DNA of 64,000 nucleotides from Bacillus_CJ salitolerans. GTDB taxonomy: Bacteria > Bacillota > Bacilli > Bacillales > SA4. Under the pieces are notes generated by a model. That model was not told where the DNA came from, made no database searches, and worked only from the letters and a program-made list of their open reading frames with translations. Location of the stretch: NCBI RefSeq assembly GCF_042680805.1, contig NZ_JBHUEM010000055.1:186001-250000 (forward strand), written 5' to 3'. This document shows, piece after piece, positions 52,890 to 61,617 of the stretch. Position 1 is the first letter of the stretch. Every line of letters begins with the position of its first letter. Position numbers and translations under genes: made by a program.

Positions 52890-53546
52890 ATGGATTTTCG
52901 TTTTGATATTGTCTTAGATTATTTTCCATTATTTTTAAAAGGGACAATGTGGACAATCCTTCTTTCCTTATTAGGAATATTGATTGGTACAATTTTAGGA
53001 TTATTGATTGGTTTAGGAAAGATGTCATCTATAGCTGTAATCCGCCTACCATTTATATGGTATATCAATCTTTTTAGAGGAACACCTTTTTTTGTTCAAA
53101 TCCTTTTAATACATTTCGGACTCATGCCTATATTTATGTCACCTGTCAACCCGATTGCAACGGGTGTTGTAGCATTGTCATTGAATGCAGCTGCTTATAT
53201 TGCGGAGATATTCCGAGCTGGTATTCAGTCTATTGATCGAGGACAAATGGAAGCAGCAAGATCACTCGGTATGAACCATATTCAGTCAATGCGCCATGTT
53301 ATTTTACCACAATCCTTTAAACGTATGATTCCTCCGCTTGGTAATGAATTTATCGTTCTATTAAAAGAATCGTCACTATTGGCTATTATTGCAGCACCTG
53401 AGCTTATGTATTGGGGACGAGCTGCTCAAGGGCAATATTATAGAGTTTGGGAGCCGTATTTAACTGTTGCCATTATTTACCTTGTTTTAACCTTAACATT
53501 AACCTATCTATTAAACCACGTAGAAAAGAGGTTTAAGACAGAATGA
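52890..53546 (+). CDS. artQ: Amino-acid ABC importer, permease
   Basis: 218 residues. ATG 52890 has CAGGAGGTC upstream; the frame opens at 52830. About five membrane helices and the EAA loop EAARSLGMNHIQSMRHVILPQ characteristic of HisMQ-type permeases. It pairs with the ATPase whose start overlaps its end by 4 bases (ATGA). Confidence 0.88.
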   Translation: MDFRFDIVLDYFPLFLKGTMWTILLSLLGILIGTILGLLIGLGKMSSIAVIRLPFIWYINLFRGTPFFVQILLIHFGLMPIFMSPVNPIATGVVALSLNAAAYIAEIFRAGIQSIDRGQMEAARSLGMNHIQSMRHVILPQSFKRMIPPLGNEFIVLLKESSLLAIIAAPELMYWGRAAQGQYYRVWEPYLTVAIIYLVLTLTLTYLLNHVEKRFKTE

Positions 53547-54265
53547 TATCCGTACAAGGTTTGAAAAAATCATTTGGACAATTAGAAGTGTTGAAAAACA
53601 TAAATGCTGAAATAAAACAGCAGGAGGTCGTGGTTGTCATAGGGCCTTCTGGATCTGGAAAATCCACCTTTTTACGCTGTTTAAACTTGTTAGAATCTGT
53701 TACAGATGGACATGTTTATATAAAGGGAATTGACCTTGCAGACAAAAAGACGAATATAAATGAAGTTCGAAAAGAAGTGGGAATGGTATTTCAGCAATTT
53801 AATTTGTTTCCACATAAAACAGTGTTAGAAAACATCATGCTCTCACCTATGGTCGTTCGAAAATGGGATAAGAAAAGAGCCGAGCAAAAAGCAATTGAAT
53901 TATTAAAAAAGGTTGGTTTGGGTGATAAAGCTTATGTCTTTCCAGATTCCTTATCTGGTGGCCAGAAGCAACGTGTAGCCATAGCTAGAGCCCTAGCGAT
54001 GGAACCAAAGATCATGTTATTTGATGAACCAACTTCTGCATTAGATCCAGAAATGGTAGGAGAGGTTCTTGAGGTCATGAAGCAGCTTGCTCAAGAGGGG
54101 ATGACCATGGTTGTCGTGACTCATGAGATGGGCTTTGCAAGGGAAGTTGGCGATAGAGTGATATTCATGGATGGTGGATATATTGTAGAAGAGAATATCC
54201 CTTCAGAACTTTTTACAAATCCACAAAATGAGCGAACAAAAGCATTTTTGAGCAAGGTTTTATAA
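53543..54265 (+). CDS. artR: Amino-acid ABC importer, ATPase
   Basis: 240 residues. Walker A GPSGSGKST at about 32, Q-loop VFQQFNLFPHKT, signature LSGGQKQRVAIARAL, Walker B IMLFDEPTSALDPE and the His switch VVTHEM. GlnQ/ArtR class of polar amino-acid importers. It drives uptake together with the two preceding genes. Confidence 0.9.
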   Translation: MISVQGLKKSFGQLEVLKNINAEIKQQEVVVVIGPSGSGKSTFLRCLNLLESVTDGHVYIKGIDLADKKTNINEVRKEVGMVFQQFNLFPHKTVLENIMLSPMVVRKWDKKRAEQKAIELLKKVGLGDKAYVFPDSLSGGQKQRVAIARALAMEPKIMLFDEPTSALDPEMVGEVLEVMKQLAQEGMTMVVVTHEMGFAREVGDRVIFMDGGYIVEENIPSELFTNPQNERTKAFLSKVL

Positions 54266-54279
54266 ATGAAGGAGTCGGA

Positions 54280-54306
54280 GAAGTAGCTTATATAGCTACT
54301 TCTTTT
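54280..54306 (+). terminator. Terminator of the importer operon
   Basis: GAAGTAGCT pairs with AGCTACTTC, followed by TTTTCCTTTTC. Confidence 0.75.
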
Positions 54307-54388
54307 CCTTTTCTTTCTAATTTTCTATAATGAGAATATATGTAGAAATAGGAATGAATTGTATTTTAATAGAATAGGGGGCGTTTCT

Positions 54389-55885
54389 TTGCAAAAGTAT
54401 ATTCTTTCACTTGATCAAGGTACTACAAGCTCAAGGGCGATATTGTTTAATCACAAGGGAGAGATTGTCCATATTTCGCAAAAGGAGATTACGCAATACT
54501 ACCCAAAGCCGGGATGGGTGGAACAGGATGCGAATGAAATTATCGGGTCTGTTTTTTCGTGCATTGGCTCATGCTTAAAGGAAGCAGGTGTAAGTGCTTC
54601 CCAAATTGCTGGCATTGGCATCACAAACCAGCGGGAGACAACGGTAATTTGGGACAAAAATACGGGTAAACCAATTTATCACGCAATCGTTTGGCAATCA
54701 AGACAATCATCCTCTATATGTGAAGAACTCAAAGATAAGGGACTTGAACCAACGTTTCGAGAAAAAACAGGTCTCGTGCTTGATCCATACTTTTCAGGCT
54801 CAAAAGTAAAGTGGCTGCTCGATCATGTAGAGGGAGCAAGAGAAAAAGCAAATGAAGGCAGCCTTTTATTTGGAACAATTGACACATGGCTTATTTGGAA
54901 CCTATCCGGCAGACGTACTCACGTGACAGACTATACGAACGCATCAAGGACGCTATTATATAACATATATGAACTGAAATGGGATGAGGATCTGCTCACA
55001 TACTTGGACGTTCCAAGTTCTCTACTCCCAGAAGTAAAGCCATCCTCAGGATTGTTCGCTCACACATTACCAGAGGAATTTTTCGGGCAACAGATTCCAA
55101 TAAGCGGGGTAGCTGGTGATCAACAGGCAGCTCTGTTTGGTCAAGCATGCTTTGAAAAGGGAATGGCGAAAAACACGTATGGAACAGGCTGCTTTATGCT
55201 CATGAACACGGGTGAGAAGGCAGTATCATCCGAGCACGGATTATTAACAACGATTGCTTGGGGGATAGACGGTAAGGTGGAATACGCTCTTGAAGGAAGT
55301 GTATTCGTAGCCGGCTCAGCTGTTCAATGGCTTCGAGATGGACTTCGAATGATTAAAGCGGCAAAGGATAGCGAGTTATACGCAGAGCGAGTACAATCGA
55401 CGGACGGGGTGTATGTGGTCCCTGCCTTTGTCGGACTTGGAACACCATATTGGGATAGTGACGTCCGCGGTGCCGTTTTTGGGATGACAAGAGGAACAAC
55501 AAAGGAGCATTTCATCAGGGCAACATTAGAATCCCTTGCCTATCAAACAAAAGATGTTTTAACCGTTATGGAGAAGGAATCAGGTCTTGCATTAAAAGAA
55601 CTCCGAGTAGATGGAGGAGCTGTTATGAATAATTTCTTAATGCAATTCCAAAGTGATATATTAGGTGTTTCGGTAGAACGCCCGGTTGTAAATGAAACCA
55701 CGGCCCTTGGCGCTGCATATTTAGCAGGATTAGCTACTGGCTATTGGGATAGTAAGGAAGAACTGAAAGAACAACGGATGACAGACAAACATTTTCATCC
55801 AACAATGAGTGAGAACGACCGAGATCAATACTATACCGGCTGGAAAAAGGCAGTAAGCGCAGCTCAAATGTTTTCATTGAAATAG
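54389..55885 (+). CDS. glpK: Glycerol kinase
   Basis: 498 residues from TTG 54389, with AGGGGG upstream. FGGY-family kinase: LSLDQGTTSSRAILF, GITNQRETTVIWD, GTIDTWLIWNLSG, GVAGDQQAALFGQ and GGAVMNNFLMQFQSD. It phosphorylates glycerol to glycerol 3-phosphate. At position 230, where Bacillus GlpK has the His phosphorylated by HPr (YHFFG), this protein has Glu (EEFFG). No glpF lies upstream; the preceding operon is an amino-acid importer. Confidence 0.95.
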   Translation: MQKYILSLDQGTTSSRAILFNHKGEIVHISQKEITQYYPKPGWVEQDANEIIGSVFSCIGSCLKEAGVSASQIAGIGITNQRETTVIWDKNTGKPIYHAIVWQSRQSSSICEELKDKGLEPTFREKTGLVLDPYFSGSKVKWLLDHVEGAREKANEGSLLFGTIDTWLIWNLSGRRTHVTDYTNASRTLLYNIYELKWDEDLLTYLDVPSSLLPEVKPSSGLFAHTLPEEFFGQQIPISGVAGDQQAALFGQACFEKGMAKNTYGTGCFMLMNTGEKAVSSEHGLLTTIAWGIDGKVEYALEGSVFVAGSAVQWLRDGLRMIKAAKDSELYAERVQSTDGVYVVPAFVGLGTPYWDSDVRGAVFGMTRGTTKEHFIRATLESLAYQTKDVLTVMEKESGLALKELRVDGGAVMNNFLMQFQSDILGVSVERPVVNETTALGAAYLAGLATGYWDSKEELKEQRMTDKHFHPTMSENDRDQYYTGWKKAVSAAQMFSLK

Positions 55886-56126
55886 GACCCCATGGAAGCC
55901 GATAGTGAAAAAATATAGCAAAATAACATACAAAAGCAGCATGAAAAACAGTTAATACGCTTGGAGGATAAATATATCCAAGTGTTTTTAGGGCCTCTAA
56001 GGAAAAAGTCTGATCAATTCCTTGCTTCTTTGAATAGCGCAACCAAGCATTTTGACCAATTTGAAATAAGACAGCCATCACCATGTATACAATAGAAGAG
56101 GGAATCCACTTTAGGAGGTGAAACAC
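55886..56126 (-). pseudogene. Possible remnant of a small membrane protein
   Basis: The minus strand of the glpK-glpD gap reads SSIVYMVMAVLFQIGQNAWL, then RYSKKQGIDQTFS and PPSVLTVFHAAFVCYFAIFF, with normal codon use and two membrane-like segments, then runs into the antisense of glpK without its own stop. It could be a truncated gene or chance; I do not know the family. Confidence 0.3.
55963..55992 (+). terminator. Hairpin with T run in the glpK-glpD gap
   Basis: CTTGGA-ATA pairs with TAT-TCCAAG, followed by TGTTTTT. It could be the glpK terminator or, as in Bacillus glpD, the leader terminator acted on by the antiterminator GlpP. Confidence 0.6.
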
Positions 56127-56161
56127 CAGCTGAGACGAAACCGTTCACTGGTACTCACATG
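56113..56161 (+). promoter_or_regulatory. glpD Shine-Dalgarno separated from the start by a hairpin
   Basis: AGGAGGTG (56113-56120) lies 38 bases from the ATG at 56159, too far for normal initiation. Between them ACCAG-TGA-ACG pairs with CGT-TCA-CTGGT (56125-56152), 11 pairs with two bulges and an AAAC loop. When folded it leaves about 10 unpaired bases between the site and the start. Confidence 0.6.
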
Positions 56162-57808
56162 AATTTTTCAGCACTTGAAAGGCAAGCAAGATGGAATACG
56201 ATACGTAAACAAAAGTGGGACGTCATTGTCATCGGCGGTGGAATAACGGGAGCTGGCATCGCGCTTGATGCAGCGAGCCGTGGGATGAAAGTCACACTAT
56301 TGGAGATGCAAGATTTTGCAGCAGGAACGTCGAGTCGTTCCACAAAGCTCATTCACGGCGGTTTGCGTTATTTAAAGCAATTCCAAGTAAAGCTTGTCGC
56401 GGATGTTGGAAAGGAACGAGAGATAGTGTATGAAAATGGACCACATGTAACAGAGCCTGTCCGAATGCTATTGCCTATTTATAAGGGAGCAACATACGGG
56501 AAGCTTGCAACTTCTTTTGCTATATCTGTATATGATTTTTTAGCGGGTGTGAAAAAGGAAGAACGAAAAGAAGTGCTATCAAAGAAAGAAACGATTAAGC
56601 GTGTCCCCTTTATTAAAAAAGAAGGATTGGTAGGAAGTGTTCGTTACGTAGAATATCGAACGGACGATGCAAGGCTCACGATTGAGGTCATGAAAAAAGC
56701 CAATGAGTTAGGGGCCATGCCAATTAACTATGCAAAAGTAACGAAATTTCATTATGATCAAGATGATAGAATAATAGGCGTCCGTGCGATAGATCAATTG
56801 ACGAATGAAGTATATGACGTACATGGATCCATCATTATTAATGCGACTGGTCCGTGGAGTGATATGGTTAGAGACTTCGATAGAAAGCAGGGGGATGGAA
56901 AGTACCTACTTCGTACGAAAGGAGTCCACGTTGTCATTGATCAAATGAAGCTGCCCTTAACACAAGCCGTGTATTATGATACACCGGATGGACGGATGAT
57001 TTTTGCCGTTCCAAGAGGAAATAAGGTGTATGTTGGAACAACAGACACCGTCTACGAGAAGGATCTTGCTCATCCGTATATGGATAAGACTGACTTATCA
57101 TATCTATTAAAAGCGATTGATTATATTTTTCCAGATGTAAAGATTACTAAAAAGGATATTGATTCAAGCTGGGCTGGGCTTCGTCCTCTTATTCATGAAG
57201 AAGGAAAAGCACCCTCGCAACTATCACGAAAGGATGAAATATGGGAATCAGCATCAGGTTTGATGACGATTGCAGGAGGAAAATTAACGGGTTACCGGAA
57301 AATGGCTGAACATATCGTGAACTTGGCTGCGAAACGGCTTGATCAGAAGTTTGACCGTTGCCGAACGAAAGCCCTTCCTATATCGGGGGGAAATGTTGGT
57401 GGCTCTAAGGGGTTTAAACGATTTGTCTACACGAACCGATTGAAGCTGCAAGAAGTTGGGTTATCAGAAGAAGCTGCCGATCGGCTTGTTCGCTTTTACG
57501 GTTCCAATATCACAACCATAATTAAAGAAATAAGCATCTACAAGCGGTCAGCAAAGACTCAAAATCTCCCATTAGACCTCATCATTCCAGTTTTATACGG
57601 TATTAAGCATGAAATGATGGTTACACCTTGTGATTATTTTATTCGGAGGGCGTCCTCCTTACTTTTTGACATTGATTCCTTCAAGGAACAGGTCGATGAT
57701 GTCATTTCTTATATGAAGTATGTGTTGCTCTGGACTGAAGAGGAAGAGAGAAAGTATAGAGGAGAGCTTGAGAGAGAGCTAGATTATGTCACCTTAGCTT
57801 TACGATAA
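56159..57808 (+). CDS. glpD: Aerobic glycerol-3-phosphate dehydrogenase
   Basis: 549 residues. FAD-binding VIVIGGGITGAGIALDAASRG near residue 22, STKLIHGGLRYLKQFQVKL, and YRTDDARLTIEVMKKA. FAVPRGNKVYVGTTDT and TIAGGKLTGYRKMAEH complete the DAO-fold core, and the C-terminal DAO_C domain covers about 400-540. It oxidises glycerol 3-phosphate at the membrane and feeds electrons to quinone. It follows glpK by 273 bases, which hold a terminator and an unusual ribosome-site hairpin. Confidence 0.95.
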   Translation: MNFSALERQARWNTIRKQKWDVIVIGGGITGAGIALDAASRGMKVTLLEMQDFAAGTSSRSTKLIHGGLRYLKQFQVKLVADVGKEREIVYENGPHVTEPVRMLLPIYKGATYGKLATSFAISVYDFLAGVKKEERKEVLSKKETIKRVPFIKKEGLVGSVRYVEYRTDDARLTIEVMKKANELGAMPINYAKVTKFHYDQDDRIIGVRAIDQLTNEVYDVHGSIIINATGPWSDMVRDFDRKQGDGKYLLRTKGVHVVIDQMKLPLTQAVYYDTPDGRMIFAVPRGNKVYVGTTDTVYEKDLAHPYMDKTDLSYLLKAIDYIFPDVKITKKDIDSSWAGLRPLIHEEGKAPSQLSRKDEIWESASGLMTIAGGKLTGYRKMAEHIVNLAAKRLDQKFDRCRTKALPISGGNVGGSKGFKRFVYTNRLKLQEVGLSEEAADRLVRFYGSNITTIIKEISIYKRSAKTQNLPLDLIIPVLYGIKHEMMVTPCDYFIRRASSLLFDIDSFKEQVDDVISYMKYVLLWTEEEERKYRGELERELDYVTLALR

Positions 57809-57816
57809 GAAAAAGG

Positions 57817-57843
57817 GGCCATCATTCGTTTGTTGTGATGGCC
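57817..57843. terminator. Bidirectional terminator
   Basis: GGCCATCA pairs with TGATGGCC. T runs follow on the minus strand (CCTTTTTC), and a weaker one on the + strand, between convergent glpD and the response regulator gene. Confidence 0.8.
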
Positions 57844-58455
57844 TTATTCTTTTAACCAGCCTTTATTTTCGGCAATTCCGATTGCTTCAATTTTATTTTT
57901 TGCATCTAGTTTTCTAAAAACCTCTGACAAATAGTTGCGAATCGTTCCATCGGATAAAAACAACGTTTTGGCAATCTCCTTCGAGGTTTTTCCGCTTTTC
58001 GCAAGCTTTAAGACTTCAAGCTCCCTTTCGGAAAGAGGATTCGTATCCTCCCAAACGGCAAACGAAAGCTCGGGACTAATAATCCGTTTTCCTTCCATCA
58101 CCTTACGAATATAGTGAGCGAGTTCATCACTTGGACCATCTTTTAGTAAGTACCCGTAGACACCTGCCTTCATTGCTCGTTGAAAATATCCGGGTCTAGC
58201 AAAAGTGGTGAGCACCATCACCCTGCAAGGATGGTTTTGTTCCTTTAGCTTTTCGGCAACATCAAGACCAGAAAGAACCGGCATTTCAATATCAACGATA
58301 CAAAGGTCAGGCTGCTTTTCGTCAATCATCAGTAATGCCTCAGCCCCGTTGGTTGCTTGACCGATAACTTCAAAATCCTCCTCTAAATCTAGCAGGATGC
58401 CAAGAGCACCTCGTAGCATACCTTGATCCTCAGCTATCACAATTTTTATCATCAT
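57844..58455 (-). CDS. yvfU: NarL/LuxR-type response regulator (YvfU-like)
   Basis: 203 residues. Receiver domain with phospho-acceptor Asp55 (CIVDIEMP), acidic pocket EDQ, Thr in VLTTFA and Lys in LLKDG. C-terminal LuxR HTH: PLSERELEVLKLAKSGKTSKEIA and LSDGTIRNYLSEVFRKL. The start may be the second ATG (58452), which sits better behind GGTGGAG. It follows the kinase gene by 9 bases and with the ABC genes forms the order seen in yvfRSTU. Confidence 0.88.
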   Translation of the reverse strand: MMIKIVIAEDQGMLRGALGILLDLEEDFEVIGQATNGAEALLMIDEKQPDLCIVDIEMPVLSGLDVAEKLKEQNHPCRVMVLTTFARPGYFQRAMKAGVYGYLLKDGPSDELAHYIRKVMEGKRIISPELSFAVWEDTNPLSERELEVLKLAKSGKTSKEIAKTLFLSDGTIRNYLSEVFRKLDAKNKIEAIGIAENKGWLKE

Positions 58456-58464
58456 ACTCCACCT

Positions 58465-59586
58465 TTACGCTGTTGATTCAACACTATTTCGGATAATTTT
58501 CGGTAACGATATATGAATGGTAGTTCCTTTATCTTCATGTGTATCGATATGAAACGTTCCATCGATAAGTCGGATTCTCTCCATCATACCAAGGAGCCCG
58601 TTTCCATTAGCTGATTTCTGGTCAATTCCTGTGCCGTTGTCTTTCACAGTCAGAACAAATTTATCAATGTCCTCTTTTATTTCGATGATACATTTGGTAC
58701 CTTCGCTATGTTTGATCACATTAGTTACTGCTTCTCTTAAACACATTCCGAGAATATTTTCGTGAAGCTTAGGCATTTTGACATTGTTGATGGGACCTAA
58801 CAACGTTAATTCAAACTGTGCGGCTTCTAATATACTTCTTACATTTGCAAGTTCCTCTGTAATTTTGATTAAATTCATATCACTTACTAGCTCTCTTACT
58901 TGACGTAATGTCGATCTTGACGTTTCCTTGATTTCCTTTATTTCATGGATTGCAAGGTCAGGATTTCGTTTAATCATTTTTTCAACGATTTCGCTCTTAA
59001 GCGTAATTAAAGATAACGTGTGACCAAGTGTGTCATGTAAATCTCTAGCAATTCGTTGCCGCTCTTCACGTTTAATTAATTCATTGATTTGTTGATTCGC
59101 AGAGTTTAATTTCTGTTGAAGCAGCTGATATTTTTTATTGGCTTGAATGGCAAAAGGAGTAAGCACTATGATGAAAATTGGTGCCAATGTTGCAATGAAA
59201 AGGGGGGAGCTTATCGGTACATCATGAATGATGATCGATGAGATAAAGATCCCGATTATACATAGTACTGTTATCCAATGGATGATTTTATTTTGAATCA
59301 AATTTAATAGGTTAATAGGATAAAACCCTACATAAATAAACATAGGATTAAAAAAACTGCAAAATACAAAGACAATTATTAGCTCAATTGTTAAATGAAT
59401 GTTAAGAAATCGTGGTCGCCAATAGCTTTCCCGGTAAACAATGACAAGCAGAAGAACCAAAGCATATCCGAAGATTGCTTTGGTTAATGGTTCTTGTGAA
59501 ATTCCGAATAGCGGAAAGATGAGATAGCTTAGCCAGAATAGTGGCAAGCTTTTAAACCTTTCGGGAAATAGCCTAAACGGCTTCAT
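58465..59586 (-). CDS. yvfT: DesK-type sensor histidine kinase (YvfT-like)
   Basis: 373 residues. Five to six membrane helices cover about 12-148, then a coiled linker, the HisKA_3 dimer domain with His184 in RIARDLHDTLGHTLSLI, and an HATPase_c domain (about 270-365) with REAVTNVIKHSEG, DNGTGID and NGLLGMMERIRLIDG. No extracellular domain of size, so the signal is probably sensed in the membrane, such as fluidity or an agent handled by the ABC exporter. It overlaps the permease gene by 4 bases. Confidence 0.88.
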   Translation of the reverse strand: MKPFRLFPERFKSLPLFWLSYLIFPLFGISQEPLTKAIFGYALVLLLVIVYRESYWRPRFLNIHLTIELIIVFVFCSFFNPMFIYVGFYPINLLNLIQNKIIHWITVLCIIGIFISSIIIHDVPISSPLFIATLAPIFIIVLTPFAIQANKKYQLLQQKLNSANQQINELIKREERQRIARDLHDTLGHTLSLITLKSEIVEKMIKRNPDLAIHEIKEIKETSRSTLRQVRELVSDMNLIKITEELANVRSILEAAQFELTLLGPINNVKMPKLHENILGMCLREAVTNVIKHSEGTKCIIEIKEDIDKFVLTVKDNGTGIDQKSANGNGLLGMMERIRLIDGTFHIDTHEDKGTTIHISLPKIIRNSVESTA

Positions 59587-60326
59587 GATATCGCTTCCTG
59601 TCTTTTGGATATATATACAGATAATACCATAAAGATGACTAAGTAGAGGAGTAAAATTCCTGCATCTACCAATTGAGGGGATTCACCCGCAAGAATATTC
59701 CATGCGCCATGCCCATATCGGTAGGTTGGTAGCCACTCGCCAATGTTTTGAACGATGGTAGGCATGATTTCAAGCGGCATCCATAGTCCTCCTAAAATGG
59801 CTAAGCCGAGGTGGACAATGTTACTAAAAACTTGCGCAAGCTCCGTCGTCTTACTAGTTCCGATCAAAACACCAAGCGCAAGAAATGGTAATGCCCCAAT
59901 CCAAATCCATAGACCGCAAAGAATCCATTGCCACACAGTCAGCTCGATCCCTTTTACGAAAATGCCGATGATAAATAACAGAAGAATAATCCCAATATTT
60001 AAGATGGCTTGTGTCACAATCTTAGAACTTAGGTACACCCAGCCTGGCAGAGGAGTAACCTTTAACTGTTTCACCCAGCCTTGTGTTCTCTCCTGCGATA
60101 ACCTGATGCCAAGTGTACTAATGGCTGCACCGATTACACTAAATACGGTCATGGACATGAGGTAATAAGCTTTCCAATCAGTTCCTCCAACCTGTGTGTC
60201 ATCACCAATGACACTTGAAAAGATAAAATAAAACACGACAGGCATGGCAATCGAAAACATCACAAAAAATTTATTCCGAACGGTTCGTTTGAATTCAGCC
60301 TTACATTGAGAAAATAACATATTCAT
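59583..60326 (-). CDS. yvfS: ABC-2 type permease (YvfS-like)
   Basis: 247 residues, six hydrophobic segments. The N-terminal CKAEFKRTVRNKFFVMFSIAMPVVFYFIF and the long first outside loop are typical of ABC-2 permeases. SQERTQGWVKQLKVTPLPGW is the cytoplasmic coupling segment. It works with the ATPase encoded 13 bases upstream, probably in export of a lipid-active compound or self-protection. Confidence 0.85.
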   Translation of the reverse strand: MNMLFSQCKAEFKRTVRNKFFVMFSIAMPVVFYFIFSSVIGDDTQVGGTDWKAYYLMSMTVFSVIGAAISTLGIRLSQERTQGWVKQLKVTPLPGWVYLSSKIVTQAILNIGIILLLFIIGIFVKGIELTVWQWILCGLWIWIGALPFLALGVLIGTSKTTELAQVFSNIVHLGLAILGGLWMPLEIMPTIVQNIGEWLPTYRYGHGAWNILAGESPQLVDAGILLLYLVIFMVLSVYISKRQEAIS

Positions 60327-60339
60327 GAGAGTACACTCC

Positions 60340-61233
60340 TTACGAGATTTGTTTTTCAGGACTATTGGTTAAAAATTCGAACGCTTCATCTAGTCGACCT
60401 CGCTGGACCTCAATGTCATAAACATCTAAATTGTGTTTGATAATATGCTTGAGTAACTGATCCGTGTCAGAAGAGTAAAGCTTGATGGAACCAGCAGATT
60501 CTTCCACTTTAGTTACCAACGGTAATGCATCTACATTTACATTCCCTCTTGTTTTAAGCTGGATATACTTTGACGTTGCATTTTCCTTTAAGGAGGTTGG
60601 ACTACCGTCAGCCACGATTTTTCCTTTATGAATGACCACTACTCGGTCTGCTACTTGATCGGCTTCCTCCAGATAGTGGGTAGTCATAATAACGGTTTTT
60701 CCTTCTTTAGCAAAAGCACGAATCGTCTCCCAAAACATCCTTCTTGACGCAACGTCCATTCCAACCGTCGGTTCATCTAAAAAAAGAATAGAGGGATTGC
60801 CAGCAATAGCTTGTGCAAATCCAAGTCGTCTTCTCTGTCCACCAGATAAGGAGATAGACATTTTCTTTCGTTCATCTTCTAGTCCCGCCATTTGAAGGAG
60901 CTGTTCGGTTTGGAGACTTTTGGGATAAAAGCTTCGAAACATATCAATACACTCCTGAACAGTTAAACCATCAATGGTGGAGTTCTCTTGAAGCAATGCT
61001 CCAATTTTTTGTTTTGTTTTCATATCCTTTGGTGAGCCAGTTAACACCTCAATTGAGCCTGCTGTTTGGTTTAATAGCCCTAAAATCAACGAAACCAATG
61101 TTGTTTTCCCTGCACCATTAGGACCAAGTAAAGCAACAACACTACCTTCTTTGATTGTTAAACTAATATTATCAACAGCCGTATGATTCTTAAAACGCTT
61201 CGTTACATTCTTCAATTCAATAATCGGTTTCAT
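60340..61233 (-). CDS. yvfR: ABC exporter ATPase (YvfR-like)
   Basis: 297 residues, ATG 61233 after AAGGAAGG. Walker A GPNGAGKTT at about 35, Q-loop LLQENSTIDGLT, signature SLSGGQRRRLGFAQAI, Walker B ILFLDEPTVGMD and MTTHYLEEAD. The C-terminal 70 residues (YIQLKTRGNVNVDALPLV) are the extra domain of DrrA-like ATPases. First gene of the four-gene operon; a palindrome lies 66-88 bases upstream of its start. Confidence 0.9.
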   Translation of the reverse strand: MKPIIELKNVTKRFKNHTAVDNISLTIKEGSVVALLGPNGAGKTTLVSLILGLLNQTAGSIEVLTGSPKDMKTKQKIGALLQENSTIDGLTVQECIDMFRSFYPKSLQTEQLLQMAGLEDERKKMSISLSGGQRRRLGFAQAIAGNPSILFLDEPTVGMDVASRRMFWETIRAFAKEGKTVIMTTHYLEEADQVADRVVVIHKGKIVADGSPTSLKENATSKYIQLKTRGNVNVDALPLVTKVEESAGSIKLYSSDTDQLLKHIIKHNLDVYDIEVQRGRLDEAFEFLTNSPEKQIS

Positions 61234-61298
61234 GGATTCACCTTCCTTAAAGTTCTAATCTAAGAATAATAAATCTGGAAAATACAAGTTAGTACGTT

Positions 61299-61321
61299 AT
61301 GTCATTTCTTTCATATGACAT
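61299..61321. promoter_or_regulatory. Candidate operator of the YvfU-like regulator
   Basis: ATGTCAT, nine bases, ATGACAT: a perfect inverted repeat, followed by a further TGTCA word (61323). It lies upstream of the yvfR-like gene and resembles the TCAT/ATGA-type sites bound by DesR-family regulators. Autoregulation inferred. Confidence 0.5.
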
Positions 61322-61397
61322 TTGTCAGGAATTGAATAGGGATAAGGATTTTGACAAACCTTAAATACGTACAAAATCGAAATGAGGTGAGAAATAC

Positions 61398-61535
61398 ATG
61401 CCAATGAGAGACAGTCATAAAGGACAGCAAAAGAAGATGAAAAAAGGAAGTAATGCGATTGGACAAGACCGTGATTACGGAAATGACCTAGCAGAAAAGA
61501 ATCATAATGAACGGATGGATAAAGGAAAGCGCTAA
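61398..61535 (+). CDS. Small hydrophilic basic protein (45 residues)
   Basis: ATG 61398 follows GAGGTGAG by 7 bases. The product begins MPMRDSHKGQQKKMKKGSN and ends ERMDKGKR, with no hydrophobic stretch, and a terminator follows at once. The composition (Lys, Asn, Asp, Gly, Gln) recalls small spore or cytosolic proteins of Bacillus, but I do not recognise a family. Confidence 0.65.
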   Translation: MPMRDSHKGQQKKMKKGSNAIGQDRDYGNDLAEKNHNERMDKGKR

Positions 61536-61545
61536 AATGAATGTT

Positions 61546-61573
61546 GCCTGTATCAAATGGATACAGGCTTTTT
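61546..61573 (+). terminator. Terminator of the small protein gene
   Basis: GCCTGTATC pairs with GATACAGGC, followed by TTTTT. Confidence 0.88.
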
Positions 61574-61617
61574 ACAAGAGTCCAATGACAATGTTGGTTA
61601 CAACAGCAAACGAGTCA

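Noticed and set aside
55734..55885. C-terminal part of the minus-strand ORF opposite the end of glpK
   Set aside because: It is antisense of conserved glpK codons; only the part in the glpK-glpD gap was kept as a possible remnant.
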